Of a DNA stretch of 64,000 bases, positions 1-9,053 are shown in pieces. Source of the stretch: Spirochaetales bacterium (GTDB lineage Bacteria > Spirochaetota > Leptospiria > Leptospirales > Leptonemataceae); the NCBI GenBank assembly GCA_024233935.1, contig JACKOY010000001.1, positions 248,001 through 312,000 on the forward strand. The letters are read 5' to 3'. The notes under the pieces were generated by a model. The model saw nothing but the letters and a program-made list of their open reading frames with translations, ran no database searches and was not told the DNA's origin. Positions within the stretch are counted from its first letter, which is position 1, and each line of letters starts with the position of its first letter. The position numbers and the translations under genes are program-made.

Positions 1-1119
1 ATGTTTTTGGGAGGAGCGTACACACTCTCGGATGTTTTCCAAAAAGAGGCCGGTCTGCTGGCGAGCGTGGTGATGGGAACGATCATCGCCAACCAGAAGC
101 AGGTCGGCATCAAGCACATCGTTGAGTTCAAGGAAAACCTACGCGTGCTCTTGATTTCCAGTCTATTCGTCCTGTTGGCGGCCCGCCTGCCTCTGGAAGC
201 GCTGACCGGAATGAACACCGGCACACTCTGGTTTTTGGCCGCCTTGCTTTTGGTCGTGCGCCCGGCGGCCGCCTTCGTCTCCGCCATCGGTTCGCGTCTC
301 TCCTGGCGGGAACGGGCCTTCATGGCCTGGATGGCGCCACGAGGCATAGTCGCCGCCGCTGTTAGTTCCCTGTTCTCGATTGAACTGGCGGCGAAGGGCC
401 ATTCGGGGGCGGAAACCCTGGTTTCCCTCACCTTTGCTGTGATCGCGGGTTCCGTTCTTCTATACAGTCTGACCGGCGGTCCGGTGGCGCGTTTGCTGGG
501 CGTGGCCGGGGGCACGCCCCAGGGAGTTTTGTTTCTGGGCGCCCACTACTGGGCTCGGCAGCTGGCCCGTCTCATACGGGACTACGGAATCCGAGTCGTG
601 CTCATCGACACGAACGAATACAATATACAGGTGGCGCGGGAACTGGGTCTGAACGCCTACCGTGGCAACATTCTGGACGATCGGACCACTTCCAGTCTGG
701 ATATGGAAGGCATCGGCCGGCTACTCGCTCTGACTCCCAACGACGAGGTCAATTCCCTGGCAGCGCTGCGGTTGCAGCCATACTTTGGTCGAAGCAACGT
801 GTTTCAGGTTTCTCCGTTTCAAGATGACGAGCGTACGGAAACCGGTTCGGTGCCCGAAGACCTTCGGGGTCGGGGTTTATTTCATCGCGATCTCAGCTTC
901 ACGCGCATCGCCGGCGTGCTGCAGAACGCGACCAATCTGCGCACCGACAAACTCAAAGAAGGCCAGGAGAGTTTTGACACACTTATGAAATCCCACGAAG
1001 GGCGGCTCTATCCACTTTTCCTGGTAGATGACCGGGGCCGACTGGAGATATTTACAACGAAGGATACGCCCGAACCGCGTGAAGGCCAGACCCTTATCAG
1101 TCTCGTGCGGCCGCGTTAA
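1..1119 (+). CDS. Na+/H+ antiporter with TrkA-N domain, left-truncated
   Basis: C-terminal part of a cation:proton antiporter of the CPA type, an inner-membrane exchanger for Na+ or K+ against H+. Residues 1-165 hold several membrane segments, including the family-like stretch WMAPRGIVAAAVSSLF near residues 109-124. From about residue 174 a TrkA-N (RCK) nucleotide-binding domain begins (GVLFLGAHYWARQLA, then VVLIDTNE near 199-206), which in related antiporters senses NAD(H) or another nucleotide. The reading frame is open to base 1 and full-length relatives have more helices before this point, so the first ATG is probably an internal Met and the true start lies outside the window. It converges on cimA with an 8-base gap. 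The class is well supported. The transported ion cannot be told. Confidence 0.8.
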   Translation: MFLGGAYTLSDVFQKEAGLLASVVMGTIIANQKQVGIKHIVEFKENLRVLLISSLFVLLAARLPLEALTGMNTGTLWFLAALLLVVRPAAAFVSAIGSRLSWRERAFMAWMAPRGIVAAAVSSLFSIELAAKGHSGAETLVSLTFAVIAGSVLLYSLTGGPVARLLGVAGGTPQGVLFLGAHYWARQLARLIRDYGIRVVLIDTNEYNIQVARELGLNAYRGNILDDRTTSSLDMEGIGRLLALTPNDEVNSLAALRLQPYFGRSNVFQVSPFQDDERTETGSVPEDLRGRGLFHRDLSFTRIAGVLQNATNLRTDKLKEGQESFDTLMKSHEGRLYPLFLVDDRGRLEIFTTKDTPEPREGQTLISLVRPR

Positions 1120-1127
1120 GCGAGCTC

Positions 1128-2675
1128 TCAGCGAGTAGCAGCTTGCAGCCCTGAATGTTGCAGTACGCGATTGAGCATCTTCTCGGTCGCCCGAATGGCA
1201 GCCAGCACCTGATCGGGCGAGACACCGACCGTTCGCAGAGTTGTGCCATCGGGTAGTTCCCAGATAATTACGGCTTCCACCAGAGCGTCCGTTTTGCCGC
1301 CGGGCGGGATGCGGACTTCATAGTCGCGCAGGGTCGGTAACTTCAGGCCCAGTTTCCCGGCCAGCTCCAATAGAGCGTTCATGAACGCGTCGTAACCGCC
1401 ATCCCCTTCCGCTTGAGCTTCCAGCTTTTGACCCTTGAACTCCAGGGCGATCCGGGCCTGCGGACGTCCATGCAGGTTTGTTGTCACGACGGCGTCGGTG
1501 ATGCGGATTTCGGTTTGCAGCACGCGCGAACCGAAAAGGTCTTCGATCAAAAACGGCAGATCGTCAACGGTAATGGTCTTTTTCTGTTCGCCCAGACTTT
1601 TAATGCGCTCCAGGAGTAACACCTCACGTTCTTCCGAGAGCTGAATGCCGAGCGCCTTCAGGTTATTCTTAATCGAGGCCTTGCCGGCAAGTTTCCCGAG
1701 CGCGTACACCCTTTGCCGGCCGAAGCGCTCCGGAAGAATCGGATTGGCATAGAGGTTGTTCTTTCGATCGCCGTCGGCATGAATACCGGCTGTTTGCGTG
1801 TAGACATCCTGGCCAACGATAGGCCGGTTCGATTGCACCCGTTTCCCACTGAAAGTCTCAACCAACCGGGACGCGCCCACAATGGCCCGTTCATTGATGT
1901 TTGTTCGCACGTGCAGTTTGTCGTGCAGGGCGGTTATGACCGACTCCAGCGGGGCATTGCCGGCCCGTTCTCCCAGGCCGTTCACAGCAACATGCACTCC
2001 GGCCGCCCCGGCCCGGACCGCGGCCAGGCAGTTGGCGGTCGCCAGGCCGTAATCGTTGTGCGCATGAAAATCAATGATCAGTTCCGGGTGAAGTTGCAGG
2101 AGGTCGTTGATGCCGGCCCGCACTTCTTCCGGGTCCATAATTCCGAGCGTGTCCGGAAGCAACAGCCGATTGAGCGGAAGTTTGCGCAGCTCTCCTACGA
2201 GTTCGCGCACGTAGTCCGGCGAATTCAGAAAGCCGTTGGACCAGTCCTCAAGATACACATTAACACGCATCTTGCGGTCGGCCGCGTAGTCCATGGTGCG
2301 CGCGATATCGTGCAGGTGTTCGCTGAGCGTCTTTCCCAGCTGCTCGGTGCAATGCCGGCGGGAGCCCTTGGTCAGTAGATTCAGCACACTGCCCCCACAG
2401 TCCTGGATCCAGTTGACTGATGCCCGGTGATCCGTAAAACCCAGAACCTCAATGCGGCCCGCGTTCTGGCTTTCGGCCGCCCACTGGAAGACCTCTCGAA
2501 CGGAATCGCGCTCCCCTTCGGAAACACGGGCGCTGGCAATTTCGATCCGGTCAACGACCAGCTCCTCAAGCAGATAGCGGGCAATCTGCAGCTTCTCAAA
2601 GGCCGAAAAACTCACGCCATCGGTTTGCTCACCGTCGCGCAGCGTCGTATCCATGATTTCGATCTGATTGTGCAT
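1128..2675 (-). CDS. cimA: (R)-citramalate synthase, Leptospira type
   Basis: Condenses pyruvate and acetyl-CoA to citramalate, the first step of the threonine-independent isoleucine pathway of Leptospira. The 515-residue length nearly equals the roughly 516-residue Leptospira enzyme. Visible motifs are TLRDGEQ at residues 11-17 (Asp14 binds the metal), the HAHND metal motif and NGLGERAGN of the DRE-TIM barrel, then the linker and C-terminal regulatory fold with IPPGGKTDALVE. The sequence resembles Leptospira CimA more than LeuA: it has LEDWSNGF and LLPDTLGIM, as that enzyme does. The start chosen is the ATG at 2675; upstream in-frame codons give a proline-rich tail unlike the family. In Leptospira the enzyme is feedback-inhibited by isoleucine, and the C-terminal domain here is intact. 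LeuA is the main alternative. Confidence 0.88.
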   Translation of the reverse strand: MHNQIEIMDTTLRDGEQTDGVSFSAFEKLQIARYLLEELVVDRIEIASARVSEGERDSVREVFQWAAESQNAGRIEVLGFTDHRASVNWIQDCGGSVLNLLTKGSRRHCTEQLGKTLSEHLHDIARTMDYAADRKMRVNVYLEDWSNGFLNSPDYVRELVGELRKLPLNRLLLPDTLGIMDPEEVRAGINDLLQLHPELIIDFHAHNDYGLATANCLAAVRAGAAGVHVAVNGLGERAGNAPLESVITALHDKLHVRTNINERAIVGASRLVETFSGKRVQSNRPIVGQDVYTQTAGIHADGDRKNNLYANPILPERFGRQRVYALGKLAGKASIKNNLKALGIQLSEEREVLLLERIKSLGEQKKTITVDDLPFLIEDLFGSRVLQTEIRITDAVVTTNLHGRPQARIALEFKGQKLEAQAEGDGGYDAFMNALLELAGKLGLKLPTLRDYEVRIPPGGKTDALVEAVIIWELPDGTTLRTVGVSPDQVLAAIRATEKMLNRVLQHSGLQAATR

Positions 2676-2781
2676 GATCGTACCTGATCTACCAGAGGTT
2701 GTGGCCGGGGTCGAGGGGAAAACCAAAAAAGGCGGTTGCGGCATTGCGGTTGTCCGGGGGCCTCATACGATAAGAAGTATA

Positions 2782-3651
2782 ATGGGCGAACGGAAATTCA
2801 TCTACTCCAGTCTGGCCTTTCTGCTGTGCCTGTTGGCCTATCAGGCGGCGCCGTTTTTGAAGCGGGCGCTCGACTCGGCCGAGGCCGACCAGACCAGCCA
2901 GTTTCACCTGGTTCCCATCCTGTGCTTTCACAATATAGACGGCACCGGCCCTTACAGCGTCAGTCAGGAGCGCTTTCGGTATTACTTAGAGGAGATACGA
3001 AATAGCGGCGTCCGCGTCATTCCGCTGCGCTCCCTGGTTGCACAGGCGCGCGAGAATCGATTGCTGCGCACACCATCCGTTGTCATCACAATAGACGATG
3101 ACTACGAAAACATCGCCCGGGTGGCCGCCCCGATCCTGAGAGAGTTCCATTACCCGGCTACCTTCTTCTTTTACATACAGGACATCGGGGAAAATCCCCG
3201 GTATGGGACATCCTGGGATGATCTGCGCCGACTGCATGCTGAAGGCTTTGATATCCAGAACCATTCGTACTCCCACACTGCCTTTCATCACGCGCTACCG
3301 GAAGAAACGGCCGCCATGTACCAGGCCCGGGTGGATCGGGAGATTGTGCTCTCCAAACAAATCTTCGAATCAAAAATCCCGGACCTGGACGTGTATGCCT
3401 TCGCTTATCCAATGGGATACTACAGCGCGCCGCTCCGGGCGCGGCTTATGGATGCGGGTTACGAAATACTGCTGACGACTGATGCGCGCCCGGTGGACCT
3501 GAGTCGGCCCTTTGATCCGACATTTCACCGGTATACAATACAGAAGTACTTCGTGCGCGATCCCGAGGCGATGTTTCGTTTGCAGCTACGATACGCGACG
3601 CGTCCCTACGAAGCCGACAACGTGGCCCGTACGGATACGGGCGATCATTGA
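2782..3651 (+). CDS. Membrane-anchored polysaccharide deacetylase (NodB/CE4)
   Basis: Carbohydrate esterase family 4 protein, 289 residues, that probably removes N- or O-acetyl groups from an envelope polysaccharide or peptidoglycan. An N-terminal hydrophobic segment (about residues 8-24) acts as anchor or signal. The NodB core starts with VPILCFHNID, followed by TIDDDYEN, where the acidic pair corresponds to the catalytic base and metal Asp. NHSYSHT supplies the metal His residues, and FAYPMGYY is the usual RxxPY-like third motif with Phe-Ala-Tyr-Pro. The ATG at 2782 is chosen because it places the hydrophobic segment directly at the N-terminus. It diverges from cimA and overlaps the convergent TPR gene by 7 bases. 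The substrate is unknown. Confidence 0.8.
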   Translation: MGERKFIYSSLAFLLCLLAYQAAPFLKRALDSAEADQTSQFHLVPILCFHNIDGTGPYSVSQERFRYYLEEIRNSGVRVIPLRSLVAQARENRLLRTPSVVITIDDDYENIARVAAPILREFHYPATFFFYIQDIGENPRYGTSWDDLRRLHAEGFDIQNHSYSHTAFHHALPEETAAMYQARVDREIVLSKQIFESKIPDLDVYAFAYPMGYYSAPLRARLMDAGYEILLTTDARPVDLSRPFDPTFHRYTIQKYFVRDPEAMFRLQLRYATRPYEADNVARTDTGDH

Positions 3652-4691
3652 GATTCGTCCGTCCTTATCGCCTCAATGCGCTCCAGCCTTCCGCGCACGT
3701 AGGAAGGCCGTATCTCCAGAAAGATTTCGTCTTCCGGTTGTTCGAGTAGTCTTGCAAGATTCTCAGCGGCGCAGGCGAAGTTCCGCAGATCGTAACATAG
3801 CTCTCCGAGGTTCAGGTGCCAGCGCAGGTTGTAGTCCTCGCGCCAGGTTCCATCCAGTTCGTGGGGATCGAAGCGCAGCAGAATCCGCAGCGCCGCCCGA
3901 TCCTGTCCCTCAAGCCTTTCCAGGGCGGCCAGGCCGTACAGCGCTTCGGCGTGGTCACCAAGCCGATCAAGCACGGCTTCGTAGTACCGGCGGGCAAGCG
4001 CCGGTTGCCCCCGGGTCCGCGCGAGGTGACCGAGGCTCAAGAACGCCTGCAGCGAAACCGGATTCAGCGTGGCGGCCTTCCGGAAGGCGTGGCCGGCCGC
4101 AATAAAATCGCCGAGCGCCTGGTGCATCTGGCCCATCTGCAGTTGTATGCCGCTATCGGTGGGCAACAGGTTGGCCGCCTTGCGAAACGCCTCGCGCGCC
4201 TCCCCGGGCCTTCCCAGAATCGCGAGCACGCGGGCCCGATTATAGACAAATGGCAAAAAAATCGGGTCCGCCTGCAGGCCGGCTGTAAAGCGGGCCAGGG
4301 CGACTTCGAGTAGTTCCCGGTCCTCCACACTGGCTTCCCGCAAGAGATCAACCGTGGCATTGTTGAACTCCGCGACATCGTTGGAATCCTCGTTTTCGTA
4401 GCGAATGGTGACGCTGCCTGCGGGGGCGGGTGCATTTTGCGCGCGCGCGCCGCACAGAAGAAAGTCCCGTCCGTTTCGAAAAAGCGTTCCAGCCGGGTCA
4501 GCCGGGTCGGTCTCTACGGACTCCACGAGGGTCCAAATGTACTCCGGCGCCCGCGTCGCGCCTGGCTGCTCTACAAACGCCTGGGCCTCAAGACCGGGGG
4601 ACGTCAGAAGTGCCAGGGCCAGGGCGATCGTGCCGCGGGAAAGCGGGGCCGACACCGCGCTTTGGGAGCTTTTTCTCATTCGATATATCAT
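3645..4691 (-). CDS. Exported TPR-repeat protein
   Basis: Protein of 348 residues with a basic N-terminus and a hydrophobic segment ending near LEAQAF at about residues 33-38, which looks like a Sec signal peptide. From about residue 120 it is helical and carries tetratricopeptide-like repeats, for example FVYNRARVLAILGRPGEAREAF, IQLQMGQMHQALGDFIAAGHAF and LQAFLSLGHLARTRGQPALA. TPR proteins are protein-binding scaffolds and this one is probably periplasmic or surface-associated. Alternative ATG codons at residues 1 and 5 are both possible. It diverges from the two CsgG-like lipoprotein genes, so it may share regulation or function with them. The specific role is unknown. Confidence 0.65.
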   Translation of the reverse strand: MIYRMRKSSQSAVSAPLSRGTIALALALLTSPGLEAQAFVEQPGATRAPEYIWTLVESVETDPADPAGTLFRNGRDFLLCGARAQNAPAPAGSVTIRYENEDSNDVAEFNNATVDLLREASVEDRELLEVALARFTAGLQADPIFLPFVYNRARVLAILGRPGEAREAFRKAANLLPTDSGIQLQMGQMHQALGDFIAAGHAFRKAATLNPVSLQAFLSLGHLARTRGQPALARRYYEAVLDRLGDHAEALYGLAALERLEGQDRAALRILLRFDPHELDGTWREDYNLRWHLNLGELCYDLRNFACAAENLARLLEQPEDEIFLEIRPSYVRGRLERIEAIRTDESQ

Positions 4692-4820
4692 CCCATGGTT
4701 TGCTTCCCGGCTTGAGTGGTAAAATCGGGAACCCGGCCCTCCGTGGGAACGTCCAAAACGCAGGGAGTGGCCGGCCTGCTTCGCTTGCGCCGGCGCTTCC
4801 CCGAAATAAGGATGGTTTTC

Positions 4821-5498
4821 ATGGTACGATCACGCGCATTCCACTTGCTTCTGGGCAGCCTGATGCTTCTGGGAACGGTCCAGTGCCTATCGCCCCAGCC
4901 CACCCAGTACGAAAGCACAGAGGACAACATCCAGGTAAGCCGTGCACCCGCTGGAACCCGACGCGCGCGGGTGGCTTTGATCAATTTTCGAAACCTGACC
5001 GGACAGAGTTTTCTGGTGAGCCCTGCCACCGCTCAGCTGACCAGCCTCATGCTCCAGAGCGGCTACTTCGATATCATTGAGCCGTCCCTCGTAGAAAGCG
5101 TGATTGCCGACCAGAGCCAGGTGACGGAGGAGAAATTGCAGACCCTGCGCGATCGCTACGGGGCGGAGTATTTTTTGACCGGGACGCTCACAAACTTCGA
5201 GATACGCAAAACGTCTTCCGGTTTTTGCCTCCTGCTGGGACTTTTGGGCTCCAGTCGGACCGAAGAATACATTGTGGAGACCGGCATTGATTACCGGCTG
5301 GTCGGTGTTCCCGGCGCCAACATCATCGCGGCCAATTCAGTGGAGAATCGCAGGACGGACACCTCCGAGGCAGCCGGGCTCTTGTTCGCTCACTCCGAGC
5401 AGAGCACCCGCGTACTGGAGTCGAGCGGCGGCAAGCTCCTGCGTTACGCGATGCGCGACGTGGTTGAGGACATCATCGCACAGCTTCCGGGGAGCTAA
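4821..5498 (+). CDS. CsgG/LpoB-like lipoprotein, copy 1
   Basis: Lipoprotein of 225 residues. The N-terminus has a hydrophobic stretch ending in LLGTVQC, a plausible lipobox with Cys near residue 22. The mature part has the nucleotide-independent CsgG-like fold signature: RARVALINFRNLTG, LTSLMLQSGYFDIIEP, then GAEYFLTGTLTNFEI. Relatives include CsgG secretion lipoproteins and LpoB-type periplasmic activators. The ATG at 4821 is chosen because AAGGA lies 8 bases upstream; the ATG at 4812 sits on top of that ribosome site. The next gene, 11 bases downstream, encodes a second protein with the same core, so the two form an operon. No curlin or other Csg gene is near, so a curli role is not implied. 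Confidence 0.65.
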   Translation: MVRSRAFHLLLGSLMLLGTVQCLSPQPTQYESTEDNIQVSRAPAGTRRARVALINFRNLTGQSFLVSPATAQLTSLMLQSGYFDIIEPSLVESVIADQSQVTEEKLQTLRDRYGAEYFLTGTLTNFEIRKTSSGFCLLLGLLGSSRTEEYIVETGIDYRLVGVPGANIIAANSVENRRTDTSEAAGLLFAHSEQSTRVLESSGGKLLRYAMRDVVEDIIAQLPGS

Positions 5499-5509
5499 CG
5501 GCCAGGGCG

Positions 5510-6553
5510 ATGCGCCGCCTTTCGACTTCCTTTCTTGCGGCGGCTTTCCTGTGTGCCTGCGCGAGCACCGGGACCGACTACTCCCGGCCGGCGGCTCCGC
5601 TACCGGACCTGCGCGAAGCCCCGCCTGAATTTGCGCGATTGCGCGTCGTTCTGCCCGGCTTTCGAAACTCGGCCGGGTTGCGCGCCTTTGAGATCGTACC
5701 GGATGGCGAGTACGGAGATCGGGTGATCACGCCGGGCTCCAGTGTGCCTTCGAAACAAGACCTTGCTCCTGACCAGCAGGAAACCGATGGCGTTGCATCA
5801 ACAGAAGACGCGGCCGGCGCAGCACAAGGCGCCCCCACGGACCCGGCTGCGGAGCCTCCGGCGGTTAGTCCGGCCGACGTTGCCCGGGAGGTCACGGAAA
5901 CTGCATTTTTTCAATCGGGTTATTTTGAGATCGTTCCGGTGTTTCAGTACACAACCGAGCGAGATCGATTGCGCGCCGAAGGGCTTTCCCTGGCGGACAG
6001 TACTCTGCAGGCGGCCCGCAATTTGGGGATCGACTATATTTGCTATGGGGATCTCACGAATTTCGAGATCGGTCAGAATACCAGCTACTGGAAAGTGCCC
6101 TTCTGGGCGATCGTCCTGGTGGGCTCCTTTTTCATAAAAGACGACGACGTGCGGGTCTTCATCTGGTATTCGCTTCTGCGTGCCCTCGCTGCAATCCCTC
6201 TGGACAGTCAGTTCTGGCGCGCTGGTGTCGGCTGGGAGGATCTGGAACTACGCATTTCGATCGCCATGAACCTGCGCATGGTCGATGTGCAAAATGGTTC
6301 GGTCGTCTTTTCGCGCGAGCGAGATCTGGATCGCATTGAAAAAGCGCGCAACCTTGACCTGTTGTTCTGGGTTTCCGATAGTGAGGTGCGCATCACGCGT
6401 TCCAGCGCGGGACACCAGATTAGATACGTGGCCCAGCAGCTTACGAACGACCTGGGGGCCGAACTGGATACCCGCCGAGACGCCTTTCCTGGTGGGAGTG
6501 CTACTTCTTCTTCAGGAGTTTCTGCACCGCTCGAAGCACATCTTTCCGACTGA
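5510..6553 (+). CDS. CsgG-like lipoprotein, copy 2 with Pro/Ala-rich insert
   Basis: Protein of 347 residues with a short signal ending in FLCACAS, a likely lipobox. The core parallels the upstream gene: LRVVLPGFRNSAG, then ETAFFQSGYFEIVPV and LGIDYICYGDLTNFEIG. Between the first and second core strands it carries a low-complexity Pro/Ala/Glu/Asp-rich insert at about residues 78-122. After the third strand it has two hydrophobic stretches (about 190-225) that copy 1 lacks. The C-terminal 17 codons overlap the convergent CBS gene by 53 bases. It probably arose by duplication and works with copy 1, perhaps as a heteromeric outer-membrane or periplasmic complex. The function is unknown. Confidence 0.6.
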   Translation: MRRLSTSFLAAAFLCACASTGTDYSRPAAPLPDLREAPPEFARLRVVLPGFRNSAGLRAFEIVPDGEYGDRVITPGSSVPSKQDLAPDQQETDGVASTEDAAGAAQGAPTDPAAEPPAVSPADVAREVTETAFFQSGYFEIVPVFQYTTERDRLRAEGLSLADSTLQAARNLGIDYICYGDLTNFEIGQNTSYWKVPFWAIVLVGSFFIKDDDVRVFIWYSLLRALAAIPLDSQFWRAGVGWEDLELRISIAMNLRMVDVQNGSVVFSRERDLDRIEKARNLDLLFWVSDSEVRITRSSAGHQIRYVAQQLTNDLGAELDTRRDAFPGGSATSSSGVSAPLEAHLSD

Positions 6554-6941
6554 TCTGGCCGACCACTTTTTCTTCCCGGTCTATGACCGGGATCTTGCGA
6601 AATGCGCTTTCCAGAAATATGTCCACGATTGTGTAGAGGTCGGTTTCGGGCGTTACGGTTTTCACGCCGCTGCTCATGTAGTGTTCTACGTCCTGGGCCG
6701 GTTGCTGATGGTAGTAGGACTTGTGAGCGAGCAACTTCAGGCAGTCTTTTTCGGTGAGCATACCGAGCAGGCGGCCTTGATCGTCCACGACCGGCGCTCC
6801 GGAGATCTTGTGTTTGATCAAAAACGCCATCGCGTCCATGAGGTGCGTTCCGGGTCGCAACAGGGGTTCGTTGCGTGTCATTATCTCGCTGGCGACGGGC
6901 GGTGATTCGCTGATTGTCTGGATGGCGCCGGTATAGTTCAT
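6501..6941 (-). CDS. Two-CBS-domain protein
   Basis: Protein of 146 residues made of a tandem CBS pair (a Bateman module), about residues 18-75 and 82-140. Such modules bind adenine nucleotides and regulate partner proteins. Visible markers are MTRNEPLLRPGTHLMDAM, ISGAPVVDDQGRLLGMLTEKD and, in the second repeat, FRKIPVIDREEKVVGQISRKD. It ends in a lysine tail. The start at 6941 is supported by AAGGAG 7 bases upstream; longer in-frame starts add 45 residues with no family likeness. There is no enzyme or transporter domain, so it is a stand-alone CBS protein, common in Leptospira and other bacteria. The upstream gene on the same strand is the OPT transporter, 154 bases away, so co-transcription is possible. 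Confidence 0.8.
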   Translation of the reverse strand: MNYTGAIQTISESPPVASEIMTRNEPLLRPGTHLMDAMAFLIKHKISGAPVVDDQGRLLGMLTEKDCLKLLAHKSYYHQQPAQDVEHYMSSGVKTVTPETDLYTIVDIFLESAFRKIPVIDREEKVVGQISRKDVLRAVQKLLKKK

Positions 6942-7095
6942 GACATTGCTCCTTGCACCTCGGTCAGCGCGCCAAATAGACCGGGCACGCCAAACAGGGC
7001 AAAACCGAGGACCTGATATGCCCCGCTCCGGTACCGTCTGTAAACCAAAAATGCCGCTTGAGGTCCCAAAAAACAAAGCGACAGTGCTGAACTAG

Positions 7096-8925
7096 TTACG
7101 GCTTCTTCTTCGTCTGTAGCCCGAGTCGATAGAACAGAAGGCAGAGTAGTCCCATGCCGCCCATAGAGAGGGCACTGAGCGAAAGCGGCGGCAGCAACGC
7201 AGGCAGACCTTCGAACCCGCGAGTGATGAAGATGGCTCCCGCGACCCCCGCCAGGGCTTCGCCGGCAATCAATCCCGAAGCGAACAGCACGCCGCTGCCT
7301 CCATTTTTCTGGCCGCTTCGATCGGTCAGGGCCCGCATCACGCCTCCCGCAAAGATCGTCACGGTGAGCGCAAAGGGCAGGTAGAGCCCAACCGCCACCG
7401 GCATAGGATGGGCGCGGTACCGGCTGCCGCGCAGATCCAGCCAGCGATCGACCAGAACGAGCAGCAATGCTACCGCCGCCCCCAGGCCCACCGTATTCAG
7501 TGGAATCTCCTGTTCACCGGTTAGCGCTCCGGTCAAGCTTGCAAAGAGCGCCGCCTGAGGTGCACGCAAGTCTTCCCCGCCAATTGTGTAAGCCTGGTGC
7601 AAAAGCGAAAGAGTGCCGGCAAAGATGGGCGCGCTGGCGGCCACACCGATCAATTCGCCGTATTGCTGCTTCGAAGGTGTGGCCCCGACCAGTTCGCCGG
7701 TTTTCAGATCCTGAGCAATGTCGCCGGCGGTGCAGGTGGCGCAGCAGACCAAACCGGCCACGCCCAGGATTGCCAGACTGGCCGACTCTCCGCGCAGGCC
7801 CGCACCGAGGATCACACCGGAAGCAAGTAAGAGCGCGCAAATCGTCATGCCGGAGACCGGAGAGTTGGAAGAACCGACCAGCCCGACGATGTACGCGGCC
7901 ACGGCCACAAAGAGCGCGGCCAGCAGCATCATGATCAGGCCGATCAGAAGCGCCAACCAGAGTGAGTCGAGCAGCATGTCGTAGAGCACGAGCGTGCCCA
8001 AAAGCCCCAGTAAAAAAAAGAAAGCCAGATGTCGCCGCGGAATGTCCCGGGGGGCGACCTGGCCGGCACCGGCGCGAAAGAGCTCTTTCAGGCTGGCGCC
8101 AATTCCACGACGCACCTGCACCAGAGAATAAAGTCCTCCGACCAGCATACCGCCGACACCCAGGAAACGGATCTGCGCGCTCCAGGCCGCCGCGGCAAAT
8201 TCGTCGGCGGCCATGTGATTGGGCAGGAGACCGGAGAGCGGCAAAAAGACCAGGGACCCCAGGGCACCTCCACCAACCAGAAGCAGCGCAATCTCAAGAC
8301 CGACCACATAGCCAACGCCAAGCAAAGCGGGGGAAACATCGATGCCGCCATAAAACACGTGGCGGTTTACGCTCAAAGCCGACTCGACTTTGCGCGCGAG
8401 CAATCCGAACCACTCCGTCAAAAGCTTGAAGGCCAGGCCCAGCGCGGCGCCAAGCGAAATCGCCGTGAGGCTCTGGCCGCCGCGGTCTCCGGCGCGCAGC
8501 ACTTCTGCACATGCCTGGCCCTCGGGGAAAGTCAGGGAAGGCTGCTCCGTGATCATGACCTTACGCAAGGGGACCAGAAAGATCACTCCCAGGCCTCCGC
8601 CAACCAGGGCGATCAAAGTCGTCGGCCAGAATTGGAAGTCGTTCCAGACTCCGATCAGAACCAGGGCGGGCACGGTAAAGATCACGCCCGCCGCCAGGGA
8701 TTCTCCGGCCGACGCGATCGACTGGACGATGTTGTTTTCCTGAATGGTTCCGGACCGAAACAGGCCGCGCAACAGGGCCATGGAGATCACCGCGGCCGGG
8801 ATGGAAGCGGAAACCGTCATTCCGGCGTACAACCCGAGGTACGCATTGGCCGCCCCCAGAATGATAGCCAGAAGTATGCCCAGGATTACTGCGCGGACAG
8901 TGAACTCTCGAACAGCCGGTTGCAT
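7096..8925 (-). CDS. OPT-family oligopeptide transporter
   Basis: Polytopic membrane protein of about 609 residues from the OPT superfamily, which imports oligopeptides or metal chelates by proton symport. The first helix carries the family-like pattern GAANAYLGLYAGMTVSASIPAAV. The stretch SIASAGESLAAGVIFTVPAL follows, and later helices include CATCTAGDIAQDLKTGELVGATP, typical of bacterial OPT proteins. About 14 or more hydrophobic segments are visible. The ATG at 8925 is used; a TTG 39 bases upstream would add 13 residues, and neither has a strong ribosome site. It diverges from the NRDE gene with about 128 bases between. The substrate is not predictable from sequence alone. Confidence 0.85.
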   Translation of the reverse strand: MQPAVREFTVRAVILGILLAIILGAANAYLGLYAGMTVSASIPAAVISMALLRGLFRSGTIQENNIVQSIASAGESLAAGVIFTVPALVLIGVWNDFQFWPTTLIALVGGGLGVIFLVPLRKVMITEQPSLTFPEGQACAEVLRAGDRGGQSLTAISLGAALGLAFKLLTEWFGLLARKVESALSVNRHVFYGGIDVSPALLGVGYVVGLEIALLLVGGGALGSLVFLPLSGLLPNHMAADEFAAAAWSAQIRFLGVGGMLVGGLYSLVQVRRGIGASLKELFRAGAGQVAPRDIPRRHLAFFFLLGLLGTLVLYDMLLDSLWLALLIGLIMMLLAALFVAVAAYIVGLVGSSNSPVSGMTICALLLASGVILGAGLRGESASLAILGVAGLVCCATCTAGDIAQDLKTGELVGATPSKQQYGELIGVAASAPIFAGTLSLLHQAYTIGGEDLRAPQAALFASLTGALTGEQEIPLNTVGLGAAVALLLVLVDRWLDLRGSRYRAHPMPVAVGLYLPFALTVTIFAGGVMRALTDRSGQKNGGSGVLFASGLIAGEALAGVAGAIFITRGFEGLPALLPPLSLSALSMGGMGLLCLLFYRLGLQTKKKP

Positions 8926-9053
8926 AGAAACGAAAGAACTATCCCTGGCTCCGCTTGCTGTCAAGAACGCTGGGCGGGTTTTGGCGGGGCCAGGCGAAAG
9001 AAGTGGTCAAATGTCAGCCTGGCGGGTCCGGTGTCCAGGGACGGCCGATTGCG

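Noticed and set aside
1..3. ATG at base 1 as the true start of the antiporter
   Set aside because: The frame is open to the window edge and the protein lacks the expected early helices.
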